Positions 1-7,871 of a stretch of 31,880 nt of DNA are shown piece by piece. The notes beneath the pieces were generated by a model that saw only the letters and a list, made by a program, of their open reading frames with translations, was not told the origin of the DNA and did no database searches. Positions within the stretch are counted from its first letter, which is position 1. Each line of letters opens with the position of its first letter. Both the position numbers and the translations under genes were made by a program. Origin of the DNA: a virus. Where the stretch lies: positions 64,001-95,880 of the IMG/VR virus record IMGVR_UViG_3300028883_000004. One strand, given 5' to 3'.

Positions 1-2
1 CG

Positions 3-1046
3 GTCGTTAGAGGCGAGACGGTCTACCTAACCCAGAAGCCTTATCATCGAATCAAGGAAGGCGATCGAATCTTCTTTCTCAACACTCTCGACGACGAGCC
101 TGGTCGGATGGTGAAACTTCTCAGGGTTCATAACGACGGGCTCTGGTATTACTTCTACGAGACCTCCGACATCCAGAGCTTCGCAGTCCTAAAGGCTCCT
201 GGCTCCTTCTTCGTGGAAAGGACAGACGGCATCTACAGGAAGCATATGTCCATCTCCGAGATTCACGAGAAGCTCATGCAAAGGGAGCAGGACGCCGACT
301 TCGATCCTCCCATCCTGGTGAAGATAGAGGGAGAGGACACCGCTTATCGCCCGATCAAAGGTCTAACCCTCCAGCCCTTCTTCGGAGAGGTTGAGGACAG
401 ACTGGACGACGAGAAGGACGCTCTCGATCATAACGAGGAACCAGAGGAGCCTTCTTTCTCCTTCTTCTATGAGGAGGCCTTCAAACTCTCGTCCGATCCT
501 TTCCGAACTTCCTTCTTCGTTCTGGATGTTACCAACGACATCGAAAGGAAAATCGAAGAGGACGGATACGACATCAGCGACTACGTAGACGGAGGGAGCC
601 TTCAGAACAAATACTACCTGGAGCTGAGGGCGGTCGATAACGAGCCGGCCGAACTTATGAGTAAGGAGCGCGGGCGGATCCATAAAGCGTCTGTAGACGG
701 TGAAGAGGAGAAGCTGCTGGCGGGAGCCCTTCTCGTGAAAGACAACTACGGAGACGAGGAAACAGAGATCACCAAAGTGGAGTTTGACCCGATGGTGAAA
801 GGCGTCTACAAACTTACTCTCACTCAAGCTTACGACGATGAGGTCAAAGCGACTCCTAACTTCGAGATTGTGATAAACGTCTTGAAGGTAAAGGACCTGG
901 AGAAGATCACACCGAGGACAGAGAGTATTCGGTTCGTAATGGAGGCCATAGACGGTATTACGGTTCTTGAGGGCGATGACTTCTATACGGATGACGACGG
1001 CGAGGTCATCAGCGATAAAGAGATCGAAAAACGGATGGGCATCTAA
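3..1046 (+). CDS. Unknown acidic protein, 5' end cut by window edge
   Basis: The reading frame is open from base 3 through the stop at 1046. The first ATG inside the window (108) lies about 35 codons into an already open frame, and it has no good ribosome site, so the gene most likely starts upstream of the window. The visible part is about 347 residues, rich in Asp and Glu, with many charged stretches and no membrane segment, signal peptide or catalytic motif I recognise. The short lysine-plus-acid repeats suggest a soluble cytoplasmic or virion protein. A 26-base gap separates it from the next gene, which has its own ribosome site. I do not recognise a family. Confidence 0.8.
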   Translation, partial: VVRGETVYLTQKPYHRIKEGDRIFFLNTLDDEPGRMVKLLRVHNDGLWYYFYETSDIQSFAVLKAPGSFFVERTDGIYRKHMSISEIHEKLMQREQDADFDPPILVKIEGEDTAYRPIKGLTLQPFFGEVEDRLDDEKDALDHNEEPEEPSFSFFYEEAFKLSSDPFRTSFFVLDVTNDIERKIEEDGYDISDYVDGGSLQNKYYLELRAVDNEPAELMSKERGRIHKASVDGEEEKLLAGALLVKDNYGDEETEITKVEFDPMVKGVYKLTLTQAYDDEVKATPNFEIVINVLKVKDLEKITPRTESIRFVMEAIDGITVLEGDDFYTDDDGEVISDKEIEKRMGI

Positions 1047-1072
1047 CAAACATTTAAGAGAGGAGCACGACA

Positions 1073-2062
1073 ATGTCAATCGAGAATAACGAAAGAGCAG
1101 CGGCAATCGAAGCAATCAAGACCCTTCTGGCTATCGGAAACGATACCTTTCATGCAGACTGGAAGAAGGAGAGCGACAATTACATTCAAATTTCAGAGGT
1201 AGGAAGGAAAGCAATTGCAGACTTCCTGGGAGGAGACGAGCGCGTCAACGACCTCCTCTTCGAACTTGGAGAAGCTATCACCTCGAAAGAGCAGGAGAAG
1301 ATCGACAAGACTGCGAAGAAGAACGCGGAGGCCTCCATCCGTAGGAGAGCGGCACTCAAAACGAAAATCCATCATCTTGCAACTATGAGAACATTGCGAG
1401 AGGATGTAATGAAGGCAGTCAAGCCTTTAGGACTTCCGAAGCATACCCAAAGCGGAAGCAAGTGGCACAGGGTATACACTAAAGGGATCAAGGTCATCAA
1501 AGTCAACTCCTCTGGAGATAATGTCTCAGCCGGAAGCAACTGGACGCCGGAGCACGAGACGATGGCCGCTCAGGTGGCGGTTAGAATCTATGCAGGCAGT
1601 TGCTATCCTCGCTACGAGAAGGATCAGGAGAAAATCGAAGAAGGCCTGAAGGACGGAGCCTCCAGAGTCTACGGAATGGTCGACGAGGTTACGAAGGCTC
1701 TCGACGAGGCAGGGATGGTCTACCAGATAAGGTTTGAAGAGTGGGTCTGGAAAAGAGGAGCCGACAAGAAGTTCCCGAACGGGAAAGTCGCTTCGAATCT
1801 TCGATACGATCAGCATGCTCAGATTCTGGTTTACGGTTACAAGCCTACTCGGATCGTGAAGGATAAAGAGCACAGCAACTTTGTCCAGCTCACAAAGACT
1901 CCTTGGGGTCCGGTGGTGGTAGACTACCCGAACAGGGTTACGATCATCGCAGACGATAAAGACGACGCTGAGAAGAAGGCCAACGAATGGTTAGAGGAGA
2001 ACGGCTTGGCAGGGCGGCCTAACAGCGGTTACGTCTGGAATGAAAAGGGGTTGATCGAATGA
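1073..2062 (+). CDS. Unknown protein, 329 aa
   Basis: The start is supported by an AGAGGAG ribosome site about 7 bases upstream of ATG 1073. The protein is soluble. Its N-terminal third is helical and charged (residues about 75-105 are rich in Lys, Glu and Arg), and its C-terminal half holds more beta-like segments. The C-terminus reads WNEKGLIE. There are no Cys pairs, no nucleotide-binding loop and no membrane segment, and I do not recognise a family. It overlaps the next gene by an ATGA junction, so the two are probably translationally coupled. Confidence 0.85.
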   Translation: MSIENNERAAAIEAIKTLLAIGNDTFHADWKKESDNYIQISEVGRKAIADFLGGDERVNDLLFELGEAITSKEQEKIDKTAKKNAEASIRRRAALKTKIHHLATMRTLREDVMKAVKPLGLPKHTQSGSKWHRVYTKGIKVIKVNSSGDNVSAGSNWTPEHETMAAQVAVRIYAGSCYPRYEKDQEKIEEGLKDGASRVYGMVDEVTKALDEAGMVYQIRFEEWVWKRGADKKFPNGKVASNLRYDQHAQILVYGYKPTRIVKDKEHSNFVQLTKTPWGPVVVDYPNRVTIIADDKDDAEKKANEWLEENGLAGRPNSGYVWNEKGLIE

Positions 2063-2310
2063 AAACCAAAGCGGCAAAAGGAACTCCCATGGAAATCATC
2101 CTCGAGGCAAGCGGGAGAGACCTCGACCGGTTACGAAATGACTACCGGTTCCAGGTTAGACTCCGGAAGCAGATGAAATCCATGGGACTTCCAAGAATGT
2201 CCTCCCTGGAGAGGAAATCGTTTGCCACTCCTGCGGAGGTAGAAGGCGAGAGAGAGGCCTGGGGACTTCAGGCAGGGTCTAACAAGGGGCGGAACAATAA
2301 AGCCGCTTAG
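2059..2310 (+). CDS. Small basic unknown protein, 83 aa
   Basis: This gene starts inside the stop of the upstream gene (ATGA, 2059-2062), a typical coupled phage junction. The product is small and strongly basic (many Lys and Arg), helical in the middle and ends KGRNNKAA. It has no recognisable motif. A DNA- or RNA-binding accessory role is possible from charge alone, but that is a guess. The stop codon lies within a short sequence (2302-2326) that resembles the leader of the gene at 5273. Confidence 0.75.
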   Translation: MKTKAAKGTPMEIILEASGRDLDRLRNDYRFQVRLRKQMKSMGLPRMSSLERKSFATPAEVEGEREAWGLQAGSNKGRNNKAA

Positions 2311-2334
2311 AACGGCGGAGAGGAGCTTAGAACG

Positions 2335-2811
2335 ATGAGAAAGAACGAAGTGAGCATTGGAAAGAGGTACATTGCAAAGGTCTCTGGGAACCTGGTGGAA
2401 GTAAGGTTGCTTCGAGAGAGTCCCTACGGCGGGTGGGACGCTATCAACCTCAAGACGAATCGAAAGATCAGAATCAAGACGGCGGGGAGACTTCGGAGAG
2501 AGGTCAAGGAATCGGTGAAACCCGATCCGAATGCACCTTCCACTGGAGAGATGAGAAAGAAGGCAGCCGACCTCTGCGTAACTCTCGGACTCACCAGAGA
2601 GAATGAGAACGTCTACGTTACTTTCGGACCGAAGGACAAACTGGAGGAGAATAAGAGGAAGCACGACGAGACTCGGAAGGTTCGAGGAGGTCTCCAGGTG
2701 AGGGTCTGGAAGGACAGACGATTTGTGGAGATGGTTATCGTCGACTTCGGGATTTGCTCTTGCAAACCTCACGGGGAAGGAAACTGGTCGGTGCTCGTTA
2801 TTCCAGCATAG
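2335..2811 (+). CDS. Unknown protein with SH3-like N-terminus, 158 aa
   Basis: A GAGAGGAG ribosome site lies about 11 bases before ATG 2335. The first 50 residues have a beta-barrel look (short hydrophobic strands alternating with basic residues, such as [17 protein letters not shown]), resembling small nucleic-acid-binding SH3-like folds seen in phage proteins. The middle is helical and the C-terminus holds two Cys in CSC. I do not recognise the family. It is the last gene before a palindrome and a hairpin terminator, so it probably ends a transcription unit. Confidence 0.8.
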   Translation: MRKNEVSIGKRYIAKVSGNLVEVRLLRESPYGGWDAINLKTNRKIRIKTAGRLRREVKESVKPDPNAPSTGEMRKKAADLCVTLGLTRENENVYVTFGPKDKLEENKRKHDETRKVRGGLQVRVWKDRRFVEMVIVDFGICSCKPHGEGNWSVLVIPA

Positions 2812-2821
2812 AGGGTTACAA

Positions 2822-2847
2822 TGGGTCCAGTATATATACTGGGCCCA
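2822..2847. promoter_or_regulatory. 26-bp near-perfect palindrome in intergenic spacer
   Basis: The two 13-base arms TGGGTCCAGTATA and TATACTGGGCCCA are complementary except for one position (T2826 against G2843, which would be a G-U pair in RNA). The centre is AT-only (TATATATA) and the flanks are GC-rich. The size and symmetry fit an operator for a dimeric repressor, or a second hairpin before the terminator. It sits in the only non-coding gap between 2811 and 2936. Confidence 0.55.
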
Positions 2848-2869
2848 GTAACCTCTACGAATTTTGGTC

Positions 2870-2904
2870 GGCCCCGGTTCTCCGGGGCCTTCCTTGTCTC
2901 TTGT
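2870..2904 (+). terminator. Intrinsic terminator-like hairpin
   Basis: A perfect 8-bp GC stem (GGCCCCGG at 2870-2877, CCGGGGCC at 2882-2889) closes a TTCT tetraloop. It is followed by a T-rich tract (TTCCTTGTCTCTTGTTCTTTT). This fits a Rho-independent terminator for the upstream genes, with the next gene (2936) starting about 45 bases later on its own ribosome site. The T tract is interrupted, so efficiency is uncertain. Confidence 0.7.
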
Positions 2905-2935
2905 TCTTTTATTCCTTCCAGAAGGAGGAACACGA

Positions 2936-3232
2936 ATGAATAACGAACAGGCCATAGCGGCCATGAGGCAATTCGCCGAAGCAGTGACTGAAGTATTCAA
3001 GGGACTGCGAAAGGTTCTCGCTCCACTCGCCAGAGAGATAAGGAGATTTGGAAGGCAACTCCTTGCTCTGGCCGCTGCTGATAAGGGAGGAAGGTTCGCT
3101 GCTGGAAAGTGGGGAGGGAACTGGGAGCCCTTCTTTAACGGGAAGGCAGTCGTCATTCGTAAGAGTCGCTTGAGGAGGAAACTGGAGAAGGTCCTTTGGC
3201 TTCATCTCCAGGGGAGGTTAGAGCTATCATGA
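2936..3232 (+). CDS. Small basic unknown protein, 98 aa
   Basis: I chose ATG 2936 because an AGAAGGAGGAA ribosome site lies just before it. An upstream in-frame ATG (2864) would run through the terminator hairpin. The protein is helical and rich in Arg, Lys and Ala (for example LREI-type amphipathic segments around residues 25-50), with a basic C-terminal part. I recognise no motif. It overlaps the deaminase gene by ATGA and could be co-expressed with it. Confidence 0.75.
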   Translation: MNNEQAIAAMRQFAEAVTEVFKGLRKVLAPLAREIRRFGRQLLALAAADKGGRFAAGKWGGNWEPFFNGKAVVIRKSRLRRKLEKVLWLHLQGRLELS

Positions 3233-3702
3233 CGGAACGCAGACGAAAAATTGTTAGACCCAAATGGGATGCTTACTTCATTGGGTTCGCTTTCCAGGCT
3301 TCGAAACGCTCCGCCTGTCTATCACGAGCAGTCGGGGCAGTTCTTGTAAGAGAGAAGAACATCTTGGCGACTGGGTACAATGGACCTCCGAGCGGACTTC
3401 CTCATTGCTCGGAGGTTGGTTGCATAAGAGTTCAGCAGAATGTTCCGTCTGGGCAGAGGCACGAACTTTGCAGAGGGCTCCACGCTGAGCAGAATGCCAT
3501 CATCCAGGCGGCGAAACACGGGACCTCTATCAACGGAGCGGACCTTTACTGCACGACTTTTCCTTGCGTCATTTGTGCGAAGATGATAATCAACGCAGGC
3601 GTTAAGCGAATCTACTTCACAAAGTCTTACGACGACCCGCTCTCCAAGGAGATGTTAGAGCAAGCTGGAGTTCTGCTCTACGAGGTTCTAGCCAATGAGT
3701 AA
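3229..3702 (+). CDS. Deoxycytidylate (dCMP) deaminase
   Basis: This is a zinc-dependent deaminase of the dCMP/ComEB family that converts dCMP to dUMP, the substrate for thymidylate synthase. The zinc and catalytic signature is complete: HAE at residues 85-87 (His ligand, catalytic Glu) and PCVIC at 112-116 (two Cys ligands). The preceding loop has the family's GYNGPPSG segment and an extra HC...C pair. The length (157 aa) is typical. The start at 3229 (ATGA overlap, GGGGAGG upstream) is preferred to an in-frame ATG at 3196. It works logically with ThyX (6805), which would methylate the dUMP made here. Confidence 0.95.
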   Translation: MTERRRKIVRPKWDAYFIGFAFQASKRSACLSRAVGAVLVREKNILATGYNGPPSGLPHCSEVGCIRVQQNVPSGQRHELCRGLHAEQNAIIQAAKHGTSINGADLYCTTFPCVICAKMIINAGVKRIYFTKSYDDPLSKEMLEQAGVLLYEVLANE

Positions 3703-4177
3703 ATTCATCAACACTGACAAACTCTTTCCCTACCCTCCGGACTTTGCAGCACGACCAAACGACTTCGAATACAGAGAGAAGGTCTCCTACGAAAGAATGA
3801 AGAAGTGCGCCGCCTATCTCAAGTCGAAGGGGTTCAAAGTCATAAAGGACCTCTCCTGCGTAAGAGTAGGAGACTGGATCGTGCTCTGCTTCGAGTACGA
3901 AGGAGAGAGAGGCTTCATCTCTGCATCAGGTCGAGTCAACAGAGTAATGGACGGGCACATCATATACGATTCTGGAGAGTCGTCCTACGGCGGCATAAAT
4001 CAAGAGAAGGACATCGACATCAATCCTCACCATCGCCTCTGGTGGAAGTCTAACATCCGCAAGAGACGGGTGGCTAAGAAGCAAGGCGAACCGAAGAAGG
4101 TCGTAAGGAGACGAGTGGTGAAGAAAACAGAAGATCAACCGAAGAAGGTTGTCAGAAGGAGGGTCGTGAAGAAATGA
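3695..4177 (+). CDS. Unknown protein with duplicated basic tail, 160 aa
   Basis: This gene overlaps the deaminase by 8 bases and the epimerase by 4. The first 125 residues look globular (beta-like segments such as [25 protein letters not shown]), reminiscent of small barrel domains. The last 35 residues are almost purely basic and hold the unit [12 protein letters not shown] twice, separated by four residues (TEDQ). Such tails usually bind nucleic acid electrostatically. I do not recognise the globular part. The small terminase candidate at 25221 begins with a related KKKRRVVKKETKK stretch. Confidence 0.8.
   Translation: MSKFINTDKLFPYPPDFAARPNDFEYREKVSYERMKKCAAYLKSKGFKVIKDLSCVRVGDWIVLCFEYEGERGFISASGRVNRVMDGHIIYDSGESSYGGINQEKDIDINPHHRLWWKSNIRKRRVAKKQGEPKKVVRRRVVKKTEDQPKKVVRRRVVKK
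4091..4174 (+). repeat. In-frame tandem repeat coding the basic tail
   Basis: Two 36-base copies (4091-4126 and 4139-4174) each encode [12 protein letters not shown], with a period of 48 bases. They differ at several third codon positions but give identical peptides, which suggests selection on the protein rather than a recent DNA duplication. Confidence 0.8.
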
Positions 4178-5160
4178 GCTTCAAAAACGAACTAAAGGTG
4201 AGGCAAGCCTGCGTTACTGGAGGCGGTGGATTCATAGGAAGGGCTCTGACGAAGGCCCTTCTCGAAAAGGGGATCAGGGTCAGCGTCCTCGACGACTTCT
4301 CGACCGGGAACCTCAGAAAGACAAACGACCTCCAGGGAGAAGGAGACCTCGACATCGTGGAAGGCTCTGTCTTGGTAGAAGGCGACATCGTAAAGGCGAT
4401 AAGCGGATGCGATACGGTTTATCATCTTGCGGCTATTCCTTCCGTGCCTCTCTGTGAAATCTCTCAGGCTCAGTCCTTTATCGTAAATGTGGAAGGGACA
4501 CGAAAGATCATCGAGGCCTGCGAGGTTATGGCTCCAAGACGGGTCGTCTTTGTCTCCACTTGTGCTTTGTACAAGGACAGAGCGAACGACGAAGAGCCGG
4601 CAATGGAATCGGAGTGGATCGACCCTGCTCAGCAGTTCCACTACCCGATGCATAAATACATCGCTGAGGTCCTTGCTCTTTCTGCCCATCTCAGAGGGAA
4701 CGTCTCGTGCTCTATCGTTCGACCCTTCAACGTCGTGGGGAGAGGACAGCGAGACGGAGGAGCTTACAGCGCGGTCGTCCCTGCCTTCCTGCGGATGGTC
4801 GAGGGAGGCATTCCGCCTACGATAAACGGAGACGGAGGCCAGAGCAGAGACTTCGTCCCTCTCCCTCTGGTTGCAGAAGGTATCCTTCGAGCAGGAACGG
4901 TGGAGGAGGCAGGAGGGACAATCATCAATATGGCTACGGCCGTGGAGACCACCATCAACGGTCTCTTCGAGATGATCCTTCGGATCAGCGGAATGAACTT
5001 GACTCCCTCCTACGACGACGGCAGACCTGGAGAGATGCGAGCGATGTACGGGAGTACATATCGAATGAGGGAGATTCTGGGACTGGACGAGGAGCTGGAG
5101 ACCTACACCCTGCAAAAGGAGCTTGAGGGCATCCTGGAGGACATCCAGCAGGGATGGTAG
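4174..5160 (+). CDS. NAD-dependent sugar epimerase/dehydratase
   Basis: This is an extended short-chain dehydrogenase of the nucleotide-sugar epimerase family (UDP-glucose 4-epimerase-like). Visible are the NAD loop GxxGxxG (G16, G19, G22), the HLAA segment, NVEGT, the VSTCALY strand with Ser128/Thr129, and the catalytic YxxxK pair (Tyr157, Lys161). The RPFNVVGRGQ and NGDGGQSRDFV segments are typical of the substrate-binding half. The length of 328 residues is normal. Members of this family interconvert nucleotide sugars; the exact substrate cannot be read from sequence. It starts inside the stop of the basic-tail protein. Its role could be to supply a sugar for host surface or virion glycan change. 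Confidence 0.92.
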   Translation: MSFKNELKVRQACVTGGGGFIGRALTKALLEKGIRVSVLDDFSTGNLRKTNDLQGEGDLDIVEGSVLVEGDIVKAISGCDTVYHLAAIPSVPLCEISQAQSFIVNVEGTRKIIEACEVMAPRRVVFVSTCALYKDRANDEEPAMESEWIDPAQQFHYPMHKYIAEVLALSAHLRGNVSCSIVRPFNVVGRGQRDGGAYSAVVPAFLRMVEGGIPPTINGDGGQSRDFVPLPLVAEGILRAGTVEEAGGTIINMATAVETTINGLFEMILRISGMNLTPSYDDGRPGEMRAMYGSTYRMREILGLDEELETYTLQKELEGILEDIQQGW

Positions 5161-5272
5161 GCGAAAATCGGGCAATTTGGCGGCCTAGAGCGGCGATAGA
5201 GCGGCTTTTAGACCCTTCGGAGGGATAGGACAAGGGAGAAGGCCCAGGGCCGCTTATAACGGAGGAGAGCGA
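5161..5272. other. Intergenic spacer with short repeats
   Basis: This 112-base gap holds TAGAGCGGC twice (5186-5194, 5197-5205), a small GGCCC-A-GGGCC hairpin (5241-5251) and a leader GCCGCTTATAACGG (5249-5262) just before the GGAGGAG ribosome site of the next gene. A very similar leader stands before the gene at 2335. I see no convincing promoter hexamers. Confidence 0.45.
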
Positions 5273-6016
5273 ATGGACAAGAGAATACCGGCGAGAACTC
5301 GAATGCACCCTTTCCTGGAGCGGATCCGCGAGAGGAGATTTTGGGAACCCGAGAAGGAGACAATCGAGGCTCTTGTAGACGAGGGCGTCAATATCCTTCT
5401 CGAAGAGAAGGAAGGGACAGACGCCTACGAAACTATGAGGCACATGGTTATTTGGTTGACGGAACTGAAAGTCAGACACGAACTCGAAGGAGGACAAAAG
5501 GTGAAAGCAAACATCGTCGGATGGATTGCGGAACGACTCGGGATTCGATGGAAGTATAAGACTCCCGACGACGTAGGAAGTCGAATGCTCGTGAACTTCC
5601 TATGGAAGCAGGACGAAGGATGGAAGGAGGCTCATACGCTTTTCTTTCGGATGAAGCCTGGGAACCTTGTAGACAGACTTCTGTCGAGAGGGAACTTCAG
5701 CGGGGTAACCATCTCGCATGTCGTATTCGTAGCCTCCGAGAAGTGGTACAAGGTGCAAGGTGGTACGGACTCCACCTTCGTGAAGCACGAGATGGTTCAT
5801 CATGCTCAGTGCGAGCGACAGGTGTTCCCACTTTTACAGTTTTTCCTCTACGGACTGGAGAGCGTTCTCATCTACCTCTTTCGCTGGAATGATCATCCGT
5901 ACTACGACAACAAGTACGAGTACGAAGCGAGAGAGAAGGCAGGACAGAAACACAAGAACTGGAAAGAGGAAGGCTGGAACAGATGGCTCCCATGCATCCT
6001 GGGAGGTAAGCGATGA
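5273..6016 (+). CDS. Putative HExxH zinc metallopeptidase, 247 aa
   Basis: The central signature is HEMVHH at residues 172-177, a full HExxH zinc-binding helix followed by a Gln two residues later (HExxHxxQ). About 40 residues on, NKYEYEA offers Glu216 or Glu218 as a third ligand, as in gluzincin-type minimal peptidases. Between them lies a hydrophobic helix (about 180-202) that could sit in a membrane. The N-terminal 150 residues are helical and unmatched. There is no signal peptide. A GGAGGAG ribosome site supports the start. The target is unknown. The catalytic motif is seen directly, but the enzyme activity is inferred. Confidence 0.65.
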   Translation: MDKRIPARTRMHPFLERIRERRFWEPEKETIEALVDEGVNILLEEKEGTDAYETMRHMVIWLTELKVRHELEGGQKVKANIVGWIAERLGIRWKYKTPDDVGSRMLVNFLWKQDEGWKEAHTLFFRMKPGNLVDRLLSRGNFSGVTISHVVFVASEKWYKVQGGTDSTFVKHEMVHHAQCERQVFPLLQFFLYGLESVLIYLFRWNDHPYYDNKYEYEAREKAGQKHKNWKEEGWNRWLPCILGGKR

Positions 6017-6213
6017 GCAGGCAGGCGAAAGTGGAGAAGGCCCTTCGATCACTTAATGGCTGGAACATCGTGGCGGCGATAGCCAGGAAGGCAGGATTGC
6101 CGAAGAAGGAAACGGCGAACGCTCTCCTCGCTCTTCGACATCAGGGAAAGGTGAGGCGACAGGAAGTCGCCGACCCTTCCTCTTGCGGATGCTATGAATA
6201 CACCTTTGTTTAG
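6013..6213 (+). CDS. Small winged-helix-like protein, 66 aa
   Basis: This gene overlaps the metallopeptidase-like gene by ATGA. The sequence fits a compact winged helix-turn-helix: a helix, then AAIARKAGLPKKETANALLALRHQGKVRRQEV, where a turn and recognition helix precede a short wing. This pattern is common in small phage DNA-binding proteins. It ends in a Cys pair region (CGCYEY). The target is unknown. Confidence 0.7.
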   Translation: MSRQAKVEKALRSLNGWNIVAAIARKAGLPKKETANALLALRHQGKVRRQEVADPSSCGCYEYTFV

Positions 6214-6224
6214 GAGGAAGGAAA

Positions 6225-6464
6225 ATGCGCGACAGGTTTCTTAACTTCAAAACTTACAATCCGCCTACGAAATTCGTATGGCAACTCTGCTTTTGGGTTC
6301 TGATAGGGATAGCGGCGTCGGGGATTACGAAATGGGCCTGGGGAGCTTCCTTCGGAGAGGTCCCGTGGCTTCTAGGAGTTGTGGGAGGTCTCCGCTTTGC
6401 GGCAGTCAACCTTTTCTGGTCAACGGCTCTCCTTCTGTTTGCAACCAGGGCGAGAGGCATCTGA
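6225..6464 (+). CDS. Small membrane protein, 79 aa
   Basis: A strong AGGAGG ribosome site precedes ATG 6225. Two hydrophobic segments, about residues 17-37 and 46-73, are joined by a short loop, with basic residues at both ends. The product should be an inner-membrane protein with two helices. Holins can look like this, but no lysin lies next to it, so I make no such call. The next gene starts on the last base of its stop (TGATG). Confidence 0.75.
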   Translation: MRDRFLNFKTYNPPTKFVWQLCFWVLIGIAASGITKWAWGASFGEVPWLLGVVGGLRFAAVNLFWSTALLLFATRARGI

Positions 6465-6808
6465 TGCAGGAATGCGAAGTATGCGCGGCAATTATTAGAA
6501 TTGCAAACAGGTTCTCTCTTTCTGAACGAGAAGCAGAGGAGTTTGCTCGTAAGTTAATGGAGATCGGAAAACCAATTGAGGAGGTAGACTCAAGGAAGGA
6601 GCTTGAGGAGCTTCTGTATCAGTTGGAGAAGGAGCGAGTTCGGTTTCTTTCGGAGGATAAAGTGTACTCCGATGCAGAGGAGAGGAAAGAGAACAGACGA
6701 ACTTTGAGACAAAGGAAGCGGGTGCCAGAAAACCTGCATACGGATCCAAACAACCATTCTAGGATCAATCGAAGGATGATGCCTGGAAGGAGAGGAACGC
6801 GATCATGA
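6464..6808 (+). CDS. Unknown helical protein with N-terminal CxxC, 114 aa
   Basis: I chose ATG 6464 because it overlaps the upstream stop by one base; longer in-frame starts would overlap the membrane protein by most of its length. The N-terminus is MQECEVC, giving one CxxC. The middle is a long charged helix (about residues 20-75) and the tail is very basic (RRTLRQRKR, later RRMMPGRRG). It overlaps thyX by 4 bases. A nucleic-acid-binding role is possible from charge. Confidence 0.7.
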   Translation: MQECEVCAAIIRIANRFSLSEREAEEFARKLMEIGKPIEEVDSRKELEELLYQLEKERVRFLSEDKVYSDAEERKENRRTLRQRKRVPENLHTDPNNHSRINRRMMPGRRGTRS

Positions 6809-7521
6809 AGATACTTGTAAGGGAACCTGGTTTCGAGCTTATGACTCCGAAGGAGCATATTGCAGACTTCCCTGGGCTCATCGAGCTCGCCGGGAGGAAC
6901 TGTTACAAGTCGGAGGAGAAGATGACTCCAGAGTCCGCCTCCGCTTTCGTCAGAAGGATAATCAGGAGCGGTCATCACTCAGTTCTGGAGCACTGCGTCA
7001 TTATGGTCCGGATCATCTGTGACCGTGCATGCTCTCATCAACTCGTAAGGCATCGCCTTGCCGCTTACTCCCAGGAGAGTCAGCGTTACTGCAATTACGG
7101 AAGGGTCGATGCTCTTCAGATCATCTGTCCGCCGTCGATAGCTGAGGCGGAAGGCGTAGAGCAGGGACTCTACGAGGTGGAGTTTACCCAGAACAAAAAC
7201 TGGTGGCAGGTGAAAGAGGGGCCGACGTTCTTCGACGTAAAGCCGAGTATGTGGTTCAACTCAATCTGCGAGGCTTACGCGGCATACTCCAATCTTGTAG
7301 CGGCGAAGATCAAGGCAGAGGACGCAAGGACGGTTCTCCCGAATGCAACCAAGACGGAGGTGGTCTCCACTTTCAATCTACGGATGTGGAGGCACATATT
7401 CGAGGAGAGGGCTCACAATCCTCACGCCCAGTGGCAGATCAGGGGCATTATGCTCGACATCTTCCATCTGTTCTGTGAACTTCTCCCCGACTTCTTTGAA
7501 GACATGAAGGTGAAGAAATGA
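6805..7521 (+). CDS. thyX: Flavin-dependent thymidylate synthase ThyX
   Basis: ThyX makes dTMP from dUMP using methylene-tetrahydrofolate, FAD and NADPH. The hallmark RHRx7S motif is intact at residues 82-92 (RHRLAAYSQES), and the flanking segments SVLEHCVIMVRIICDRACSHQLVRHR and SQRYCNYG match the family closely. The C-terminal ARTVLPNATKTEVVSTFNLRMWRHIFEERAHNPHAQWQIR is the usual conserved substrate- and flavin-binding half. The length of 238 residues is typical. With the dCMP deaminase at 3229 it gives the phage its own dCMP to dTMP route. Confidence 0.97.
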   Translation: MKILVREPGFELMTPKEHIADFPGLIELAGRNCYKSEEKMTPESASAFVRRIIRSGHHSVLEHCVIMVRIICDRACSHQLVRHRLAAYSQESQRYCNYGRVDALQIICPPSIAEAEGVEQGLYEVEFTQNKNWWQVKEGPTFFDVKPSMWFNSICEAYAAYSNLVAAKIKAEDARTVLPNATKTEVVSTFNLRMWRHIFEERAHNPHAQWQIRGIMLDIFHLFCELLPDFFEDMKVKK

Positions 7522-7871
7522 AAGCGCACACGGTAAGCATTCCGTTCGAGGACATCGTGAAGATGGCGACAAAGATAGCCAGAGGAGGAAAGGAACTCCA
7601 AGAGAACCTTCTCGCAACTGTGCGAAAGGGAAAGACAGACGAGGTCGAAATGACGAAGGGCATGTTTACCTTCGCAGGAGGCCTCGCCCTTCTGGCTATT
7701 CCTGCTGTGAAGGAGAAGTTGACCTCGATCGAGGTGGAGGTCAAAGACGGTGACTACGAATACACTGTAAAGGGAGAGGATGAAGCTGTTAAAGTCTACT
7801 TCGTTCAGCTCGCCGTTATGGTGAAAGGAATCTCGAACTATGGAAACGAAGAAGAAACGTCGGACAACTAA
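7518..7871 (+). CDS. Unknown protein, 117 aa
   Basis: This gene starts in the thyX stop (ATGA). A moderately hydrophobic stretch (TFAGGLALLAIPAVKEKL, about residues 51-68) could be a buried helix or a weak membrane segment. The C-terminal half is acidic with beta-like segments. I recognise no family. It overlaps the next gene by 32 bases. Confidence 0.75.
   Translation: MKAHTVSIPFEDIVKMATKIARGGKELQENLLATVRKGKTDEVEMTKGMFTFAGGLALLAIPAVKEKLTSIEVEVKDGDYEYTVKGEDEAVKVYFVQLAVMVKGISNYGNEEETSDN

Noticed and set aside
363-1115. 250-codon minus-strand frame opposite the first gene
   Set aside because: It is the antisense shadow of a gene with strong codon bias. It has no ribosome site and gives a Val/Leu/Arg-rich product typical of shadow frames.
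2131-3156. 341-codon minus-strand frame crossing several plus-strand genes
   Set aside because: It crosses a terminator hairpin, a palindrome and three plus-strand genes with good ribosome sites, and its product has no recognisable pattern.
4192-5175. 327-codon minus-strand frame opposite the epimerase
   Set aside because: The plus-strand frame is a clear epimerase with all motifs. The minus frame has no family-like segments.
6225-6464. Call of holin for the two-helix membrane protein
   Set aside because: No endolysin or spanin gene is adjacent, and two membrane segments alone are not specific. Kept as an unknown membrane protein.
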